Part shown: piece by piece, positions 9,466 to 18,021 of the stretch
How positions within the stretch are numbered: position 1 is the first letter of the stretch
Layout: every line of letters begins with the position of its first letter
Assembly: GCF_010078235.1 (NCBI RefSeq)
Contig: NZ_JAABOS010000004.1
Coordinates: forward strand, 305,816-369,815
From: Cognatundibacterium crateris
GTDB taxonomy: Bacteria; Pseudomonadota; Gammaproteobacteria; Burkholderiales; Burkholderiaceae_D
Direction: 5' to 3'
Length of the DNA stretch: 64,000 nucleotides
Translations under genes and position numbers: made by a program
Notes under the pieces: model-generated
The model's input: the letters and a program-made list of their open reading frames with translations, nothing else
What the model was told of the DNA's origin: nothing
Database searches by the model: none

Positions 9466-10290
9466 ATGAATTTCAAAATCAAAAAAATCTCATATTTGTT
9501 CAGCGTCGCCGTCGCTGCACTTTCTTTTTCTCAGCTGGCGCTGGCCGATAAACTGGACGATATAAAAAAAGCCGGCGTACTGCGTGCTGCGGTATTTGAT
9601 AGTAATCCACCGTTTGGTTCGGTCGATGCTAAATCACATAAAGTGGTGGGCTATGATATTGATTTTGCTGAAGCACTGGCAAAAAAAATCGGCGTCAAAC
9701 TGGAGTTGGTTCCTACCAATCCGGCTAATCGCATTCCGCTGCTGCAATCCGGAAAAGCCGATCTGATCGTCGCCGATATCACGATCACGCCAGAGCGTGC
9801 CAAGGTCATCGATTTCAGTCATCCTTACTTTGTCACAGGTCAGCAATTTCTGGTGGCATCCAGTGCGGCGAATAAGCTGGATGCATTTGCTGACGCCCGC
9901 ATCGGCGCAGTAAAAGGCACGACCGGCGAACAGGAATTGCATGTGCGCTTCCCTAAGGCGCAAGTGGTTGCCTATGATGATGTGCCGCTGGCGCTCACTG
10001 CTTTGCGTAATGGCAGTGTCAAAGCAATTACTCAGGATAGCTCTATTTTGATCGGTTTGCTGGCAAACGCAGCGGATAAGAAAAACTTCAAAATTCTGCC
10101 GGAATACCTGAGCACTGAGCACATCGGTGTCGGTGCACCGAAAGGCGAAACTGCATTGCTGAATGTGGTGAATAGCACCTTGCTGGAGCTCGAAAAAAGC
10201 GGTGAGGCCGCCAAAATTCATGAGCGCTGGTTCGGTAAAAGCTCGGCTGCACCTGAGCCAAGAAACTTCAAAATTTCCGCACCTAAGTAA
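9466..10290 (+). CDS. Polar amino-acid ABC transporter, periplasmic substrate-binding protein
   Basis: A 274-residue family 3 solute-binding protein. The Sec signal peptide ends near LALA-DKLDD (about residue 27). The mature domain shows the family start (LDDIKKAGVLRAAVF), the GYDIDFAEALAKKIG helix and an ADITITPERAKVIDFSHPY motif. It captures an amino acid in the periplasm and delivers it to the membrane complex encoded by the next three genes. GltJ-like features of the first permease suggest glutamate or aspartate, but this is inference. About 220 bp of non-coding DNA upstream presumably carries the operon promoter. The ATG is preceded by GGATGGAGT. Confidence 0.88.
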   Translation: MNFKIKKISYLFSVAVAALSFSQLALADKLDDIKKAGVLRAAVFDSNPPFGSVDAKSHKVVGYDIDFAEALAKKIGVKLELVPTNPANRIPLLQSGKADLIVADITITPERAKVIDFSHPYFVTGQQFLVASSAANKLDAFADARIGAVKGTTGEQELHVRFPKAQVVAYDDVPLALTALRNGSVKAITQDSSILIGLLANAADKKNFKILPEYLSTEHIGVGAPKGETALLNVVNSTLLELEKSGEAAKIHERWFGKSSAAPEPRNFKISAPK

Positions 10291-10317
10291 GCATTTCAGT
10301 TTTGTTTAAAGATATCA

Positions 10318-11091
10318 ATGCGCCAGACTGAACACGCTGTGCCTGCGATAGAATTTCGCCATGTCTCTAAGAGCTATGGCGATTTTTCTGTTCTTCAGGA
10401 CCTGAATTTGCAGATCGCTGCCGGTGAGGTGGTTGTGATCTGTGGTCCCTCAGGATCAGGTAAATCAACCCTGATCCGTACCATCAACCGTCTGGAAAAT
10501 TACGAGCACGGTGATATTCTGATCGCCGGTCAAACCACACGCACACTGCGTCAACGCCAGCTGCAGGCTTTACGCGCTGGCATAGGCTTTGTGTTCCAAC
10601 AATTCAATCTGTATGCTCATCTGAGTGCGCGTGACAATATCACGCTGGCCTTGCGCCAGGTGTTGGGCATGAATCGGGATGATGCACGTCAGCGTGCCGA
10701 TGCTTTGCTCGCGAAAGTTGGTTTGCCCGATAAGGCAGATCATTTTCCGGCACAGCTATCCGGTGGTCAGCAGCAAAGGGTGGCGATTGCACGCACGCTG
10801 GCGATGCAACCATCTATCCTCTTGTTTGATGAGCCGACGTCGGCACTGGACCCAGAGATGATCGCCGAAGTGTTAGCAGTGATGCGTCAGCTTACCCATA
10901 CCGGTATTACGATGCTGGTCGTGACGCACGAAATGGGCTTTGCGCGAGAGTTGGCAGATCGTATCGTGTTTATGGATCAGGGGCAGATACTGGAGGTTGC
11001 GACACCTGAACAGTTTTTTACTCAGCCTGCGCATCCGCGCGCACAACGATTCTTGCAGCAGATTTTACCTGCGCAACAAGGTCAGTCATGA
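10318..11091 (+). CDS. Polar amino-acid ABC transporter, ATP-binding protein (GlnQ/GltL type)
   Basis: The 257-residue cytoplasmic ATPase has all ABC motifs: Walker [10 protein letters not shown] at 43-51, Q-loop Gln94 (FVFQQFNLY), signature LSGGQ at 147-151, Walker B ILLFDEP with Asp-Glu at 171-172, and the H-loop VTHEMGFA. The MGFAREL segment after the H-loop is characteristic of amino-acid (PAAT) transporters. It powers the permease dimer encoded immediately downstream. Its stop overlaps the next start by four bases (ATGA), which indicates translational coupling. It begins 27 bp after the binding-protein gene. Confidence 0.9.
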   Translation: MRQTEHAVPAIEFRHVSKSYGDFSVLQDLNLQIAAGEVVVICGPSGSGKSTLIRTINRLENYEHGDILIAGQTTRTLRQRQLQALRAGIGFVFQQFNLYAHLSARDNITLALRQVLGMNRDDARQRADALLAKVGLPDKADHFPAQLSGGQQQRVAIARTLAMQPSILLFDEPTSALDPEMIAEVLAVMRQLTHTGITMLVVTHEMGFARELADRIVFMDQGQILEVATPEQFFTQPAHPRAQRFLQQILPAQQGQS

Positions 11092-11831
11092 GCGGCTTTC
11101 ATCTCGACTGGAATGGCGTGCTGAGTGGCCCGCCCGCCTCATGGTTGCTGGCCGGTTTATTGAATACTGGCTTGATTACCGTGCTTGGCAGCATCACTGC
11201 CAGTGTGTTGGCGTTGGCATTGATTTTATTACGTACCAGTGAGTTAAGGGCTTTGCGCAATCTTGCGCAGGGCATCGTTTTGGTGTTCCGGAATACGCCT
11301 TTACTGGTTCAGATTTTCTTTTGGTATTTTGCTGTTTATCCTGCCTTGCCTGAGGTGGTACGCGACTGGATTGTCAGTGATCATTGGTTTTCACCGCTGG
11401 CAAACGGCTTTCGTTGTTTGTCTCCCGAGTTCTTTTGTGCATGGCTGGGATTGAGCTGGTTTACCGCAGCATTTTTAGCTGAGGAATTGCGCACCGGATT
11501 GCAGGCTGTGCCGCTTGGTCAGGCAGAGGCAGCGCGTAGTCAGGGTTTGAGTCGCTGGAAAACCTTGCGCTATATTTTGCTGCCACAAGCGATGTGCAAT
11601 GCCTGGCAGCCCATGATAGGTCAATACCTGAATCTGATGAAGCTGTCTTCGCTCGCGTCGGGCATAGGCTTCGCAGAAATCATCTACAGCACACGTCAGA
11701 TCGAAAGCTTTAATTCGCACGCGATTGAAGCCTATGCCATTGCGACTTTGCTCTACCTGATACTGGGGCTGCTGATGGGGCAGTTATTACTGCGCTTTGG
11801 TCTGGCCAGATATTCAGGTTTTTCTGCTTGA
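11088..11831 (+). CDS. Polar amino-acid ABC transporter permease (GltJ-like)
   Basis: A 247-residue inner-membrane permease with about five transmembrane helices. Family motifs are the [15 protein letters not shown] segment near the first cytoplasmic loop and the EAA loop ([22 protein letters not shown]) that docks to the ATPase. The segment after RNTPLLVQ and the enlarged periplasmic loop resemble GltJ of glutamate/aspartate transporters. It overlaps the ATPase gene by 4 bp. The second permease follows at once, so the membrane part is likely a heterodimer. Confidence 0.86.
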   Translation: MSGFHLDWNGVLSGPPASWLLAGLLNTGLITVLGSITASVLALALILLRTSELRALRNLAQGIVLVFRNTPLLVQIFFWYFAVYPALPEVVRDWIVSDHWFSPLANGFRCLSPEFFCAWLGLSWFTAAFLAEELRTGLQAVPLGQAEAARSQGLSRWKTLRYILLPQAMCNAWQPMIGQYLNLMKLSSLASGIGFAEIIYSTRQIESFNSHAIEAYAIATLLYLILGLLMGQLLLRFGLARYSGFSA

Positions 11832-11890
11832 TTGATTTGCTTGTTGTACAGGCTTTGCACAGTCTTCGCTCGCTAGCAGGAGTTTTTTTC

Positions 11891-12574
11891 ATGAATTTTG
11901 ATTTTGATGTGATCGCCAATAACTGGCAATACCTGTTAATTGGCCGTACCGCAGACGGTGAAGTTGGCGGCTTGCTGCTGACTCTGCTGATGTCTTTGTC
12001 TGCCGGACTAATAGCATTAGTCGCTGGTATTGCGACTGCTGCTGTTGCCTGGTATTTTCAGGGCTGGAGCAGGCGTGTTTTGTTTTCTGCAGCAGAGTTA
12101 ATTCGCAGCATACCGCTGATACTGGTCATCTTCTGGCTGTACTTTTTACTGCCACGCTGGCTGGGCCGCGATATCTCAGGCGTGAGCACGGTGGTGCTTG
12201 CAATTGCATGGTTCAGCGCCGCATCTGTGATGCACGCGACTCTGGCTGGGCTGGAAGCTTTGTCTGGCGGCCAAACCGAGGCCGGAATTGCCAGTGGTAT
12301 GAGTCGTTGGCAGGTGTTGCGCCATATTTTGCTGCCACAAGCGATGCCCAATCTGCTGCCATCTTACACTGGCTTATTCGTAGCCTTGATCAAGGACACG
12401 TCGCTGGCGCTGGTGGTGAACGTACCCGAGCTGACCACAGTCGCCAATCAGGTCAACAGCCGCACCCAAATTTACCCCGCCGAAATCTTCCTGTTCATCG
12501 GTGCGATTTACTTCATCCTTTGCACCGCATTCAGTGAGTTGCCGCGACTCGTACTGAAAACTAAGCCTCTGTGA
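11891..12574 (+). CDS. Polar amino-acid ABC transporter permease, second subunit (GltK-like)
   Basis: A 227-residue permease with the EAA loop near residue 135 (QTEAGIASGMSRWQVLRHIL) and a late conserved segment LIKDTSLALVVNVPELT typical of PAAT permeases. ATG 11891 is chosen because AGGAG at 11878-11882 lies 8 nt upstream. A TTG at 11828 would overlap the previous gene by 4 bp but adds 21 residues that look unlike a permease N-terminus. It closes the four-gene operon of binding protein, ATPase and two permeases, an order that differs from gltIJKL. No clear terminator is visible in the 267 bp that follow. Confidence 0.85.
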   Translation: MNFDFDVIANNWQYLLIGRTADGEVGGLLLTLLMSLSAGLIALVAGIATAAVAWYFQGWSRRVLFSAAELIRSIPLILVIFWLYFLLPRWLGRDISGVSTVVLAIAWFSAASVMHATLAGLEALSGGQTEAGIASGMSRWQVLRHILLPQAMPNLLPSYTGLFVALIKDTSLALVVNVPELTTVANQVNSRTQIYPAEIFLFIGAIYFILCTAFSELPRLVLKTKPL

Positions 12575-12841
12575 CTTGCCATCGCTAATTTAATTTTTTC
12601 TGATGCTAAGCAGCTTGCACGCATTTGGAAATGGGTAGTTCTCTGCTCCAGATTTGCAGCGAAAATTGCGCTAAGCATGTTTACAGCTCAGTAAGCCCCT
12701 GATTGTTTATTTTGCACGGGCAGTGTTGACAGCTTATTCAGGGACAAGAGTCAGCATGTCTGGGATGGAAGCCAGGTTTGCCATGGATTTCTATCCGTCA
12801 GCAGCTTAAGGGTACAATGTCGGTTTGCTCAACGTTTTGCC

Positions 12842-13894
12842 GTGCTTGCCGTGACTAAATCTGCTTTACCTGCCCGCCGCGTTTCTGTGGCCCCCATGCT
12901 CGAATGGTCTGATCGCCATTGCCGTCAGTTTCATCGCCATATCACCCGTCATACCTGGTTGTACACCGAAATGGTGACGACTGGCTCGCTGTTGCATGGA
13001 GATGTGCAGCGGCATTTAGAATTTAATCCCGATGAGCATCCGGTGGCATTGCAGCTGGGCGGTAGTGAGCCGGCCGATTTGGCGCAATGTGCGAAGATGG
13101 GGCAGGAGTGGGGCTACGATGAGATCAATCTGAATTGTGGCTGCCCGTCAGAGCGCGTGCAAAAAGGCGCGTTTGGTGCCTGTCTGATGGCGGAGCCGCA
13201 ATTGGTGGCGGACTGCGTGAAAGCCATGCGTGATGCGGCCTCCATCGATGTGACGGTCAAACATCGTATCGGTATCAATGATGTGGATTCGTATGAATTC
13301 ATGCGTGACTTTGTCGGTACTGTGGCCGATGCGGGTTGCAACATCTTTATCGTTCATGCGCGCACCGCGATTTTGAAGGGCTTGTCGCCGCGTGAAAACC
13401 GCGAAATCCCGCCGCTCAAGTATGAGTATGCCTACCGCCTGAAGCAGGAATTTCCTGAACTCGAAATCATCCTGAATGGCGGTATCAAAACCGCCGATGA
13501 AATGGAGCTGCATTTGCAGCATGTGGATGGCGTGATGATAGGGCGTGAGGCGTATCACAATCCATATTTCATGGCCGATTTTGATGCGCGCTTTTACGGT
13601 GATCACGCGCGCGTGAATACGCGTGAAGAAATTCTGGAATTGATGATTCCGTATATACACCGGCAGCTGGAGCTGTATGGGAATAATGGCAAAGGTTTGC
13701 GCTTAAACAGTGTGATACGCCATATGTTAGGTTTAATGATGGGTCTGGTTGGCGCGCGCGCCTTCCGTCAGACTTTATCGGATAGCAAACTGCTGGCAGC
13801 AGGCAAGCCAGAAATTTTACTGGATGCGCTGGCGCGTATGAAAACCGTCAGTGCCTTTGATCGTAGTGCAGACAAGCCGGATGCCCCGGTTTAA
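12842..13894 (+). CDS. dusA: tRNA-dihydrouridine(20/20a) synthase DusA
   Basis: The 350-residue FMN enzyme reduces uridine 20/20a in the tRNA D-loop using NADPH. The catalytic cysteine motif is NLNCGCPSERVQKGAFG near residue 100, and the FMN-barrel N-terminus reads VAPMLEWSDRHCRQF, typical of DusA rather than DusB/DusC. The phosphate-binding NGGI motif and a GVMIGREAYHNP segment are present. Starts available are GTG 12842 and GTG 12851, neither with an obvious Shine-Dalgarno, so the first few residues are uncertain. The copper chaperone gene begins 21 bp downstream, suggesting co-transcription. Confidence 0.92.
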   Translation: MLAVTKSALPARRVSVAPMLEWSDRHCRQFHRHITRHTWLYTEMVTTGSLLHGDVQRHLEFNPDEHPVALQLGGSEPADLAQCAKMGQEWGYDEINLNCGCPSERVQKGAFGACLMAEPQLVADCVKAMRDAASIDVTVKHRIGINDVDSYEFMRDFVGTVADAGCNIFIVHARTAILKGLSPRENREIPPLKYEYAYRLKQEFPELEIILNGGIKTADEMELHLQHVDGVMIGREAYHNPYFMADFDARFYGDHARVNTREEILELMIPYIHRQLELYGNNGKGLRLNSVIRHMLGLMMGLVGARAFRQTLSDSKLLAAGKPEILLDALARMKTVSAFDRSADKPDAPV

Positions 13895-13915
13895 CTGCTT
13901 TTCAGGAGAACTCAG

Positions 13916-14359
13916 ATGAAAAAAAGTGTAATCGCTCTGTTGCTGGCATCCGCCAGTCTGATGGCGCAGGCGGAGGTCAGCGTTAAAGACGCATGGGTGC
14001 GTGCTACCGTTCCTCAGCAAAAAGCGACTGGCGCTTTCATGACCCTGACCAGCAACCAGGACGTGCGTCTGGTGGCAGCAGAATCTTCGATTTCCGGCGT
14101 CACTGAAGTCCATGAAATGAAGATGGAAAAAGACGTCATGAAAATGCGTGCCGTTGACGCACTGGAGCTGAATCAGGGTAAGGCGGTTGAATTGAAACCG
14201 GGCGGCTATCACATCATGCTGATGGAATTGAAGTCCCAGGCCAAGGCTGGCGAAACCGTCACGCTGAAACTGACTTTTGAAGGTAAGGATAAAAAGCGCG
14301 AAGTGCTGGAAGTAAAAGCGCCAATTAAGCAAATCACAGCGACCGAACACAAAATGTAA
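13916..14359 (+). CDS. Periplasmic copper chaperone PCu(A)C
   Basis: The 147-residue protein has a Sec signal peptide (cleavage near AQA-EVSV, residue 19). The copper-binding signature of the family, H-x10-M-x21-H-x-M, is matched exactly by His66, Met77, His99 and Met101. These proteins bind Cu(I) in the periplasm and feed the CuA or CuB centre of cytochrome c oxidase. No SCO gene or oxidase gene adjoins it; it follows dusA closely with CAGGAG before the ATG. A possible functional echo is the metal-binding bufferin locus at the right edge of the window, but no link is shown. Confidence 0.9.
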   Translation: MKKSVIALLLASASLMAQAEVSVKDAWVRATVPQQKATGAFMTLTSNQDVRLVAAESSISGVTEVHEMKMEKDVMKMRAVDALELNQGKAVELKPGGYHIMLMELKSQAKAGETVTLKLTFEGKDKKREVLEVKAPIKQITATEHKM

Positions 14360-14499
14360 TTCGTTACGCGGCTGGCGCGAAATGTGTCATTCCACCTGCT
14401 CAGGTAAAAAAATGTAAGAGCAGCGGTGCGGAATTCTGATCAAAGTTATATTGTCCGGAGTTTCACTGCACGCTCCTCATCTCACGAAATGTGAGTTAT

Positions 14500-14531
14500 G
14501 CCTACGCAAAGAAATTTGCGTGGGCTTTTTT
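14500..14531 (+). terminator. Rho-independent terminator
   Basis: An 11-bp stem (5' arm GCCTACGCAAA, 3' arm TTTGCGTGGGC, one G-T pair) with a GAAA tetraloop is followed by six T. It ends the dusA-copper chaperone unit 140 bp after the stop. It also argues against translating the in-frame GTG at 14491, which would run through the hairpin. Confidence 0.85.
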
Positions 14532-14556
14532 ATCGCTTAGTTTTTGGTGGTCTATT

Positions 14557-15096
14557 ATGAAGCGCATCTCTTTTCTCAAACGTCATGATCTGGCTGTCGA
14601 GCTGGCACTCGCGTTTTCCACACCGGCACAGCAAGAGCAGCAAACTCCGCAAGCCCGCGAAATCACATCGCCATCGGCCAAAGCTTGCCGCTTGCAACTG
14701 ATGCAGCAGGACTTGCAACTCACGCCCGCACAGCAAGCGCTGTGGGCACGTATGGCAGAGCGCGCCGCCTTCCTGATGCGTCAGCGTGCCGCACGCGCCA
14801 GTCGCCGCCAACTCAAGAAAACCGGTTCGCAACTCAGTCTGCCAGCACTGCTGGCGCAACTGGATGCGGAAGAGCAGATACAAGCTACTGAAAACATAGA
14901 AATGCGCGATCTGGCACTGCAGCTGTATGCGGCACTGGATATGGGCCAGAAAGAGCGCATGCGCGAACTGCTGCTACAGGATCACCGTTTGCCAGCACCG
15001 GCCAGTGCTAATGCGGGCAACAACGCAAACGCAGGCAGCACTGGCTTTGCCTGGCTGTGGGCGCAACTGCTGCCCAGACTGGCCAGTGCCGCCTGA
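14557..15096 (+). CDS. LTXXQ-motif (Spy/CpxP-like) helical protein
   Basis: The protein is about 179 residues from ATG 14557, chosen because the upstream in-frame GTG lies 5' of a terminator hairpin. It is rich in Ala, Gln, Leu and Arg and predicted largely helical. The segment LQLMQQDLQLTPAQQALWARM has the LTxxQ motif with a Trp, and a second helical region contains ALDMGQKERMRELL, as in Spy/CpxP-type periplasmic chaperones and related LTXXQ proteins. No clean signal peptide is visible: the N-terminus MKRISFLKRHDLAVELALAF is only weakly hydrophobic, so the location is uncertain. The function call is by motif only. Confidence 0.55.
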   Translation: MKRISFLKRHDLAVELALAFSTPAQQEQQTPQAREITSPSAKACRLQLMQQDLQLTPAQQALWARMAERAAFLMRQRAARASRRQLKKTGSQLSLPALLAQLDAEEQIQATENIEMRDLALQLYAALDMGQKERMRELLLQDHRLPAPASANAGNNANAGSTGFAWLWAQLLPRLASAA

Positions 15097-15170
15097 AGCG
15101 GTATTCATCAGCGTATCAAACAGCGAACCAGTCAACATTCGCAAAAAAATAATTTCCGTAGTGCGGGGGA

Positions 15171-15199
15171 TTGCTAAAAATCGATACACCCCGTATAAT
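15171..15199 (+). promoter_or_regulatory. Sigma-70 promoter of tRNA-His
   Basis: A -35 TTGCTA (15171-15176), a 17-bp spacer and a perfect -10 TATAAT (15194-15199) place the start about 40 bp before the tRNA. A GC-rich GCGC stretch follows the -10, a discriminator often seen at stable-RNA promoters. Confidence 0.75.
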
Positions 15200-15245
15200 G
15201 CGCAGCTTACTTGCTGCAGTATTTGCAAATAATGCAGTAGCAATG

Positions 15246-15321
15246 GTGGTCGTAGCTCAGTTGGTAGAGTCCAGGATTGTGATTCCTGTCGTCGTGGGTT
15301 CGAGTCCCATCGACCACCCCA
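15246..15321 (+). tRNA. tRNA-His (anticodon GTG), CCA encoded
   Basis: A full cloverleaf can be drawn. The acceptor arm GTGGTCG pairs with CGACCAC, the D-arm is GCTC/GAGT, the anticodon stem CAGGA/TCCTG encloses TTGTGAT (anticodon GTG), and the T-arm GTGGG/CCCAT encloses TTCGAGT. A G at 15245 faces the discriminator C at 15318, the extra G-1:C73 pair that defines tRNA-His. CCA is encoded at 15319-15321. Confidence 0.97.
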
Positions 15322-15338
15322 AAGAATTCAAAGAAATC

Positions 15339-15376
15339 AACGGCTTACAGAGTTTTCTCGGTAAGCCGTTTTTCTT
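15339..15376 (+). terminator. Terminator of tRNA-His
   Basis: A 10-bp stem (AACGGCTTAC / GTAAGCCGTT) with a 12-nt loop is followed by TTTCTTTTTC, 18 bp past the tRNA. Confidence 0.85.
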
Positions 15377-15468
15377 TTTCCCGTCCAAAAAGCGAATTCT
15401 TCGATCTCGTTGAATTGCATACGCAATTTCTGAATCATCCCCGCAGTATTTTTTTGATCAGGCATTTC

Positions 15469-15498
15469 TTGCTCACGGTTAATTTGGTTGCCTATAAT
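15469..15498 (+). promoter_or_regulatory. Likely sigma-70 promoter of the unknown secreted protein gene
   Basis: TTGCTC (15469-15474), an 18-bp spacer and TATAAT (15493-15498) lie 41 bp ahead of the start at 15540. An AAGGGG ribosome-binding site follows. Confidence 0.6.
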
Positions 15499-15539
15499 GC
15501 TTATCAAAATCAAAATTAATTTTTGTAAGGGGACTGATA

Positions 15540-15962
15540 ATGCGCTCGATACTTACTCTCGCTGTTTTTTCCGTTTATCTGGCGTTGAACAGCGCTGATG
15601 TGTTGGCCGACTGCCAGCAGCAACGCGCGTTTGTGCAATCTGCAGGCAAGGACGTGGATAACTGGGATATCAAACCCGGCGAAATGCATAAGATTACTTT
15701 GCCGAAAGGCACACAGCTCGGTTTGCAAATCGCACCCGCAACAGCAGAAAAATACCGCGAGCTGCTCAAAAAAACGGGCGAGAAGGCGTTTCCCGAACTG
15801 GTGGAAATATCCATTTTTGATCTGAGCCGCGCAACCCCCAGCTTGCTCAGTCACACCTGGGGCGGCGCAAATTCCAGGCAGCGCTACGGCTCATTGGGCG
15901 GCGCAGCGATAGAAATTATGTTCATCAAGCCGCATTGTGTGAAGTTGGAGGATTTGAAGTGA
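15540..15962 (+). CDS. Hypothetical secreted protein
   Basis: I do not recognise a family. The 140-residue product has a plausible Sec signal peptide (MRSILTLAVFSVYLALNSADVLA, cleaved near residue 23). The mature part of about 117 residues has only two cysteines, one near the mature N-terminus (ADCQQQR) and one near the C-terminus (KPHCVKLE), which could form a disulfide. It has its own promoter-like sequence, an AAGGGG ribosome-binding site before ATG 15540, and sits alone between tRNA-His and the KAP NTPase gene. Composition resembles the core genome more than the AT-rich gene that follows. Confidence 0.65.
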   Translation: MRSILTLAVFSVYLALNSADVLADCQQQRAFVQSAGKDVDNWDIKPGEMHKITLPKGTQLGLQIAPATAEKYRELLKKTGEKAFPELVEISIFDLSRATPSLLSHTWGGANSRQRYGSLGGAAIEIMFIKPHCVKLEDLK

Positions 15963-16041
15963 GGTTTTGATTTTGTGGGTTTACCTCGCAACGAAATGAG
16001 TACTAACTATCTTTCACCAACGATTACCTATCTAAATCTTT

Positions 16042-17556
16042 ATGAGTGTAGACGAAACGAATAAATCCGACATTTGGAGTCGTGATTGCTTAGGGCGTAA
16101 AGATGATGCGCGCTATTTGCAAAATTATTTAGTGGCACGCTATGAAGCAAAGAGGGAGGAGCCTGGTTTTGTGCTTGCTGTTAATGGTGAGTGGGGGACG
16201 GGGAAATCATTCATGCTAAAACGATGGCATGAACAATCTCTATTCGAGAATCATCCAGTTGTTTTGTTTGATGCATGGAAGAACGATTTTACTAAGGACC
16301 CGCTGTTAGCCTTTATCTCAGAATTTGATGCTGGTTTAGCTGGCTATTTTAGTTATATGCCTTTTCTAAAAAAGCACGGAGATAAGGCTGGTACAGTTCT
16401 TCGAGAATATTGGAAGCCTGCGCTGAAAGTGATTGGATTTGCACTTTTGAAGCACGCTGCTGGTATAGGGGCTGACCAGGTTAACTCGCTCTTTGAAGAA
16501 GATGGGGATTCGGACGAAATTCAATCAGACGAAAAAACTCCTTATAAGGATGTTCAGAAGCAGTTATCCAACGAGCTAAATAAGGTATTGAACAGGCATA
16601 GATCGGTTAAGGAAGCCATTCGTGATTTCAAGGGAAAGTTATCCCTGCTTATTACAGAATTAAATAAGCTGCCTGGATTTCAATTGCCCTTAATAATTTA
16701 TATTGATGAATTGGATAGGTGTAGGCCAGACTATGCGATTGAGTTGCTGGAGGGTATTAAGCACCTATTTGGCGTGCCTGGCGTATATTTTGTTATTGCA
16801 ACAAATATTACCCAGCTCTCACATTCAATTCGAGCAGTTTATGGTTCAGGTTTTGATGGTTACGCATATTTGAAGCGTTTTTTCGACATGCAATATTCTT
16901 TGCGTCAGCCTAGCAATAAACAATTCACGGATTCGCTGATGGAAACTATTGGTGTTACTAACGAATCTGAGATCGTTTTTGGATTAACTAATGTAGAAAT
17001 TCCGGGCTACGGTATTTTGAATTCAAATAAGGAATTTATTAGTTTCGTATTGGAAAAACATGCTGATGCTTTTAATTTAGCGCTTCGAGATCAGGGGCAA
17101 GTTGCGAATATTGTAGAAGCTGCGCTGATTTGCCTGAAAAATGAGCGTGTTCATATATTCTTTCTGGTATTTTTAGCGGTTGTATATCATCAGGATCCAA
17201 TAGTATTTAAGAAGATATGTGACGCAAAAAACCTCAGTTTGGTAACTGGTTTTAAAGAAAGATTTGAGATAAATTCTACTTTCGTAGTTCCGTATCCATA
17301 TCGAGGTGAGAGTGTTAGGCACACAACAGTACAAGAGGTGGCTCTTAAATATTTTGAAAGCCTGTCTATGGAGCAAAATGATGTCAGGCGAGCAGTTGAA
17401 TCACCAACACGATTCACTTTTCCAGAGAATCTTTTGTTTTCACGGCTGGTTTCGTACAACATTCATGACATAACGAAAGAATATTCGAATTATTTTGCCT
17501 TAATTCGCGACGCCAGTGGCTTTGGTGCTATCGGTACTAAAAACATAGATACTTAG
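16042..17556 (+). CDS. KAP-family P-loop NTPase
   Basis: The 504-residue protein has Walker A GEWGTGKS at 49-56 preceded by LAVNG, a WK-rich segment (FDAWKNDF, 76-83) and a Walker B IDELDRCRP at 221-229, the last strongly characteristic of KAP NTPases. Many KAP proteins carry two transmembrane helices inside the NTPase domain; here the insert (about 125-165) is only mildly hydrophobic, so a soluble form is likely. KAP proteins include phage-exclusion PifA and the QatA defence ATPase, so a defence role is possible, but no qatBCD-like partners are present. Codon use is clearly AT-richer than the flanking genes, suggesting transfer. It has no partner gene in an operon. Confidence 0.82.
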   Translation: MSVDETNKSDIWSRDCLGRKDDARYLQNYLVARYEAKREEPGFVLAVNGEWGTGKSFMLKRWHEQSLFENHPVVLFDAWKNDFTKDPLLAFISEFDAGLAGYFSYMPFLKKHGDKAGTVLREYWKPALKVIGFALLKHAAGIGADQVNSLFEEDGDSDEIQSDEKTPYKDVQKQLSNELNKVLNRHRSVKEAIRDFKGKLSLLITELNKLPGFQLPLIIYIDELDRCRPDYAIELLEGIKHLFGVPGVYFVIATNITQLSHSIRAVYGSGFDGYAYLKRFFDMQYSLRQPSNKQFTDSLMETIGVTNESEIVFGLTNVEIPGYGILNSNKEFISFVLEKHADAFNLALRDQGQVANIVEAALICLKNERVHIFFLVFLAVVYHQDPIVFKKICDAKNLSLVTGFKERFEINSTFVVPYPYRGESVRHTTVQEVALKYFESLSMEQNDVRRAVESPTRFTFPENLLFSRLVSYNIHDITKEYSNYFALIRDASGFGAIGTKNIDT

Positions 17557-17598
17557 AAAGTGGAGTTAGCTTTTAGTAGTTAATAATCATAGTTAGTA

Positions 17599-17627
17599 TT
17601 GCTATTTGTTAATATTTTTGATATAAT
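17599..17627 (+). promoter_or_regulatory. Strong sigma-70 promoter driving the small-ORF unit
   Basis: TTGCTA (17599-17604), a 17-bp spacer and TATAAT (17622-17627) have the same core as the tRNA-His promoter. Transcription would begin around 17634, giving an RNA of about 415 nt up to the terminator at 18022-18052. Confidence 0.7.
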
Positions 17628-17695
17628 TATTTTGTGGAAATATTAAGGCGCCCGAATTCTACCCGGGAAATTTCCATACCAACCAATTCTAAGTT

Positions 17696-18016
17696 TAGTC
17701 AGCTTACGGAAACAGGTCCGGCAGTGCCAGTTGCTCAAAATAAGGTAGAAATTTGTAAATGTATTAAAGAAGTTGTAGCCTCAAAGAAAGTTTCAAAAGG
17801 TAAGCTTAAGCCTGAAAACGCTAAAATAAAGAGTAAAAAAACTTTTAAAAAAAGCGAAAAAAAGGACAAAAAAGCCAGTTTTAAATCAACCGTTTTGAAA
17901 AAAGAGGAGAGTGGTATGAAAAAACAAGTAAATATAGCAGGTGCAGGAAAATCAAAAATCGGCGCAATGATTTTTGCAGCAGTAATGAATATGAGCATGG
18001 TTCCGTAAGCTGACTA
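17696..18016. repeat. Perfect 16-bp inverted repeat enclosing the small ORF
   Basis: TAGTCAGCTTACGGAA at 17696-17711 is exactly the reverse complement of TTCCGTAAGCTGACTA at 18001-18016. The arms are 289 bp apart. The right arm contains the stop codon of the small ORF. In RNA the arms could form a long closing stem; in DNA they could be terminal repeats of a small element or sites for inversion. No further copy of the arm was noticed in the window. Confidence 0.85.
17916..18008 (+). CDS. Small ORF of 30 codons, possible membrane-active peptide
   Basis: ATG 17916 has an ideal AGGAG (17905-17909) with a 6-nt spacer. The peptide starts MKKQVNIAGAGKSKIG, with lysines at 2, 3, 12 and 14, and continues into a hydrophobic, Met-rich end (AMIFAAVMNMSMVP). 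Its frame is open upstream to a GTG at 17634, giving a Lys-rich 124-residue alternative, but that GTG lies at the predicted transcription start with no ribosome-binding site, so the short form is preferred. It lies between a strong promoter and a strong terminator. No family is recognised; small toxin, leader peptide or peptide precursor are all possible. Confidence 0.45.
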   Translation: MKKQVNIAGAGKSKIGAMIFAAVMNMSMVP

Positions 18017-18021
18017 GATAT

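Noticed and set aside
14491-14556. Upstream GTG start for the LTXXQ protein
   Set aside because: It would place a terminator hairpin inside the coding sequence; ATG 14557 is more sensible.
16042-17556. Qat-type antiphage system
   Set aside because: The KAP protein resembles QatA only at NTPase motifs; qatB, qatC (QueC-like) and qatD (TatD-like) genes are absent.
17634-18008. Lys-rich 124-codon ORF from GTG 17634
   Set aside because: The GTG coincides with the predicted transcription start and has no ribosome-binding site. The A-rich leader lacks stops by composition, whereas ATG 17916 has an ideal Shine-Dalgarno, so the 30-codon form is preferred.
17696-18016. Retron-like non-coding RNA (inverted repeats as a1/a2 arms)
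   Set aside because: No reverse transcriptase gene is anywhere near, the arms are farther apart than usual, and a branching G context is not evident.
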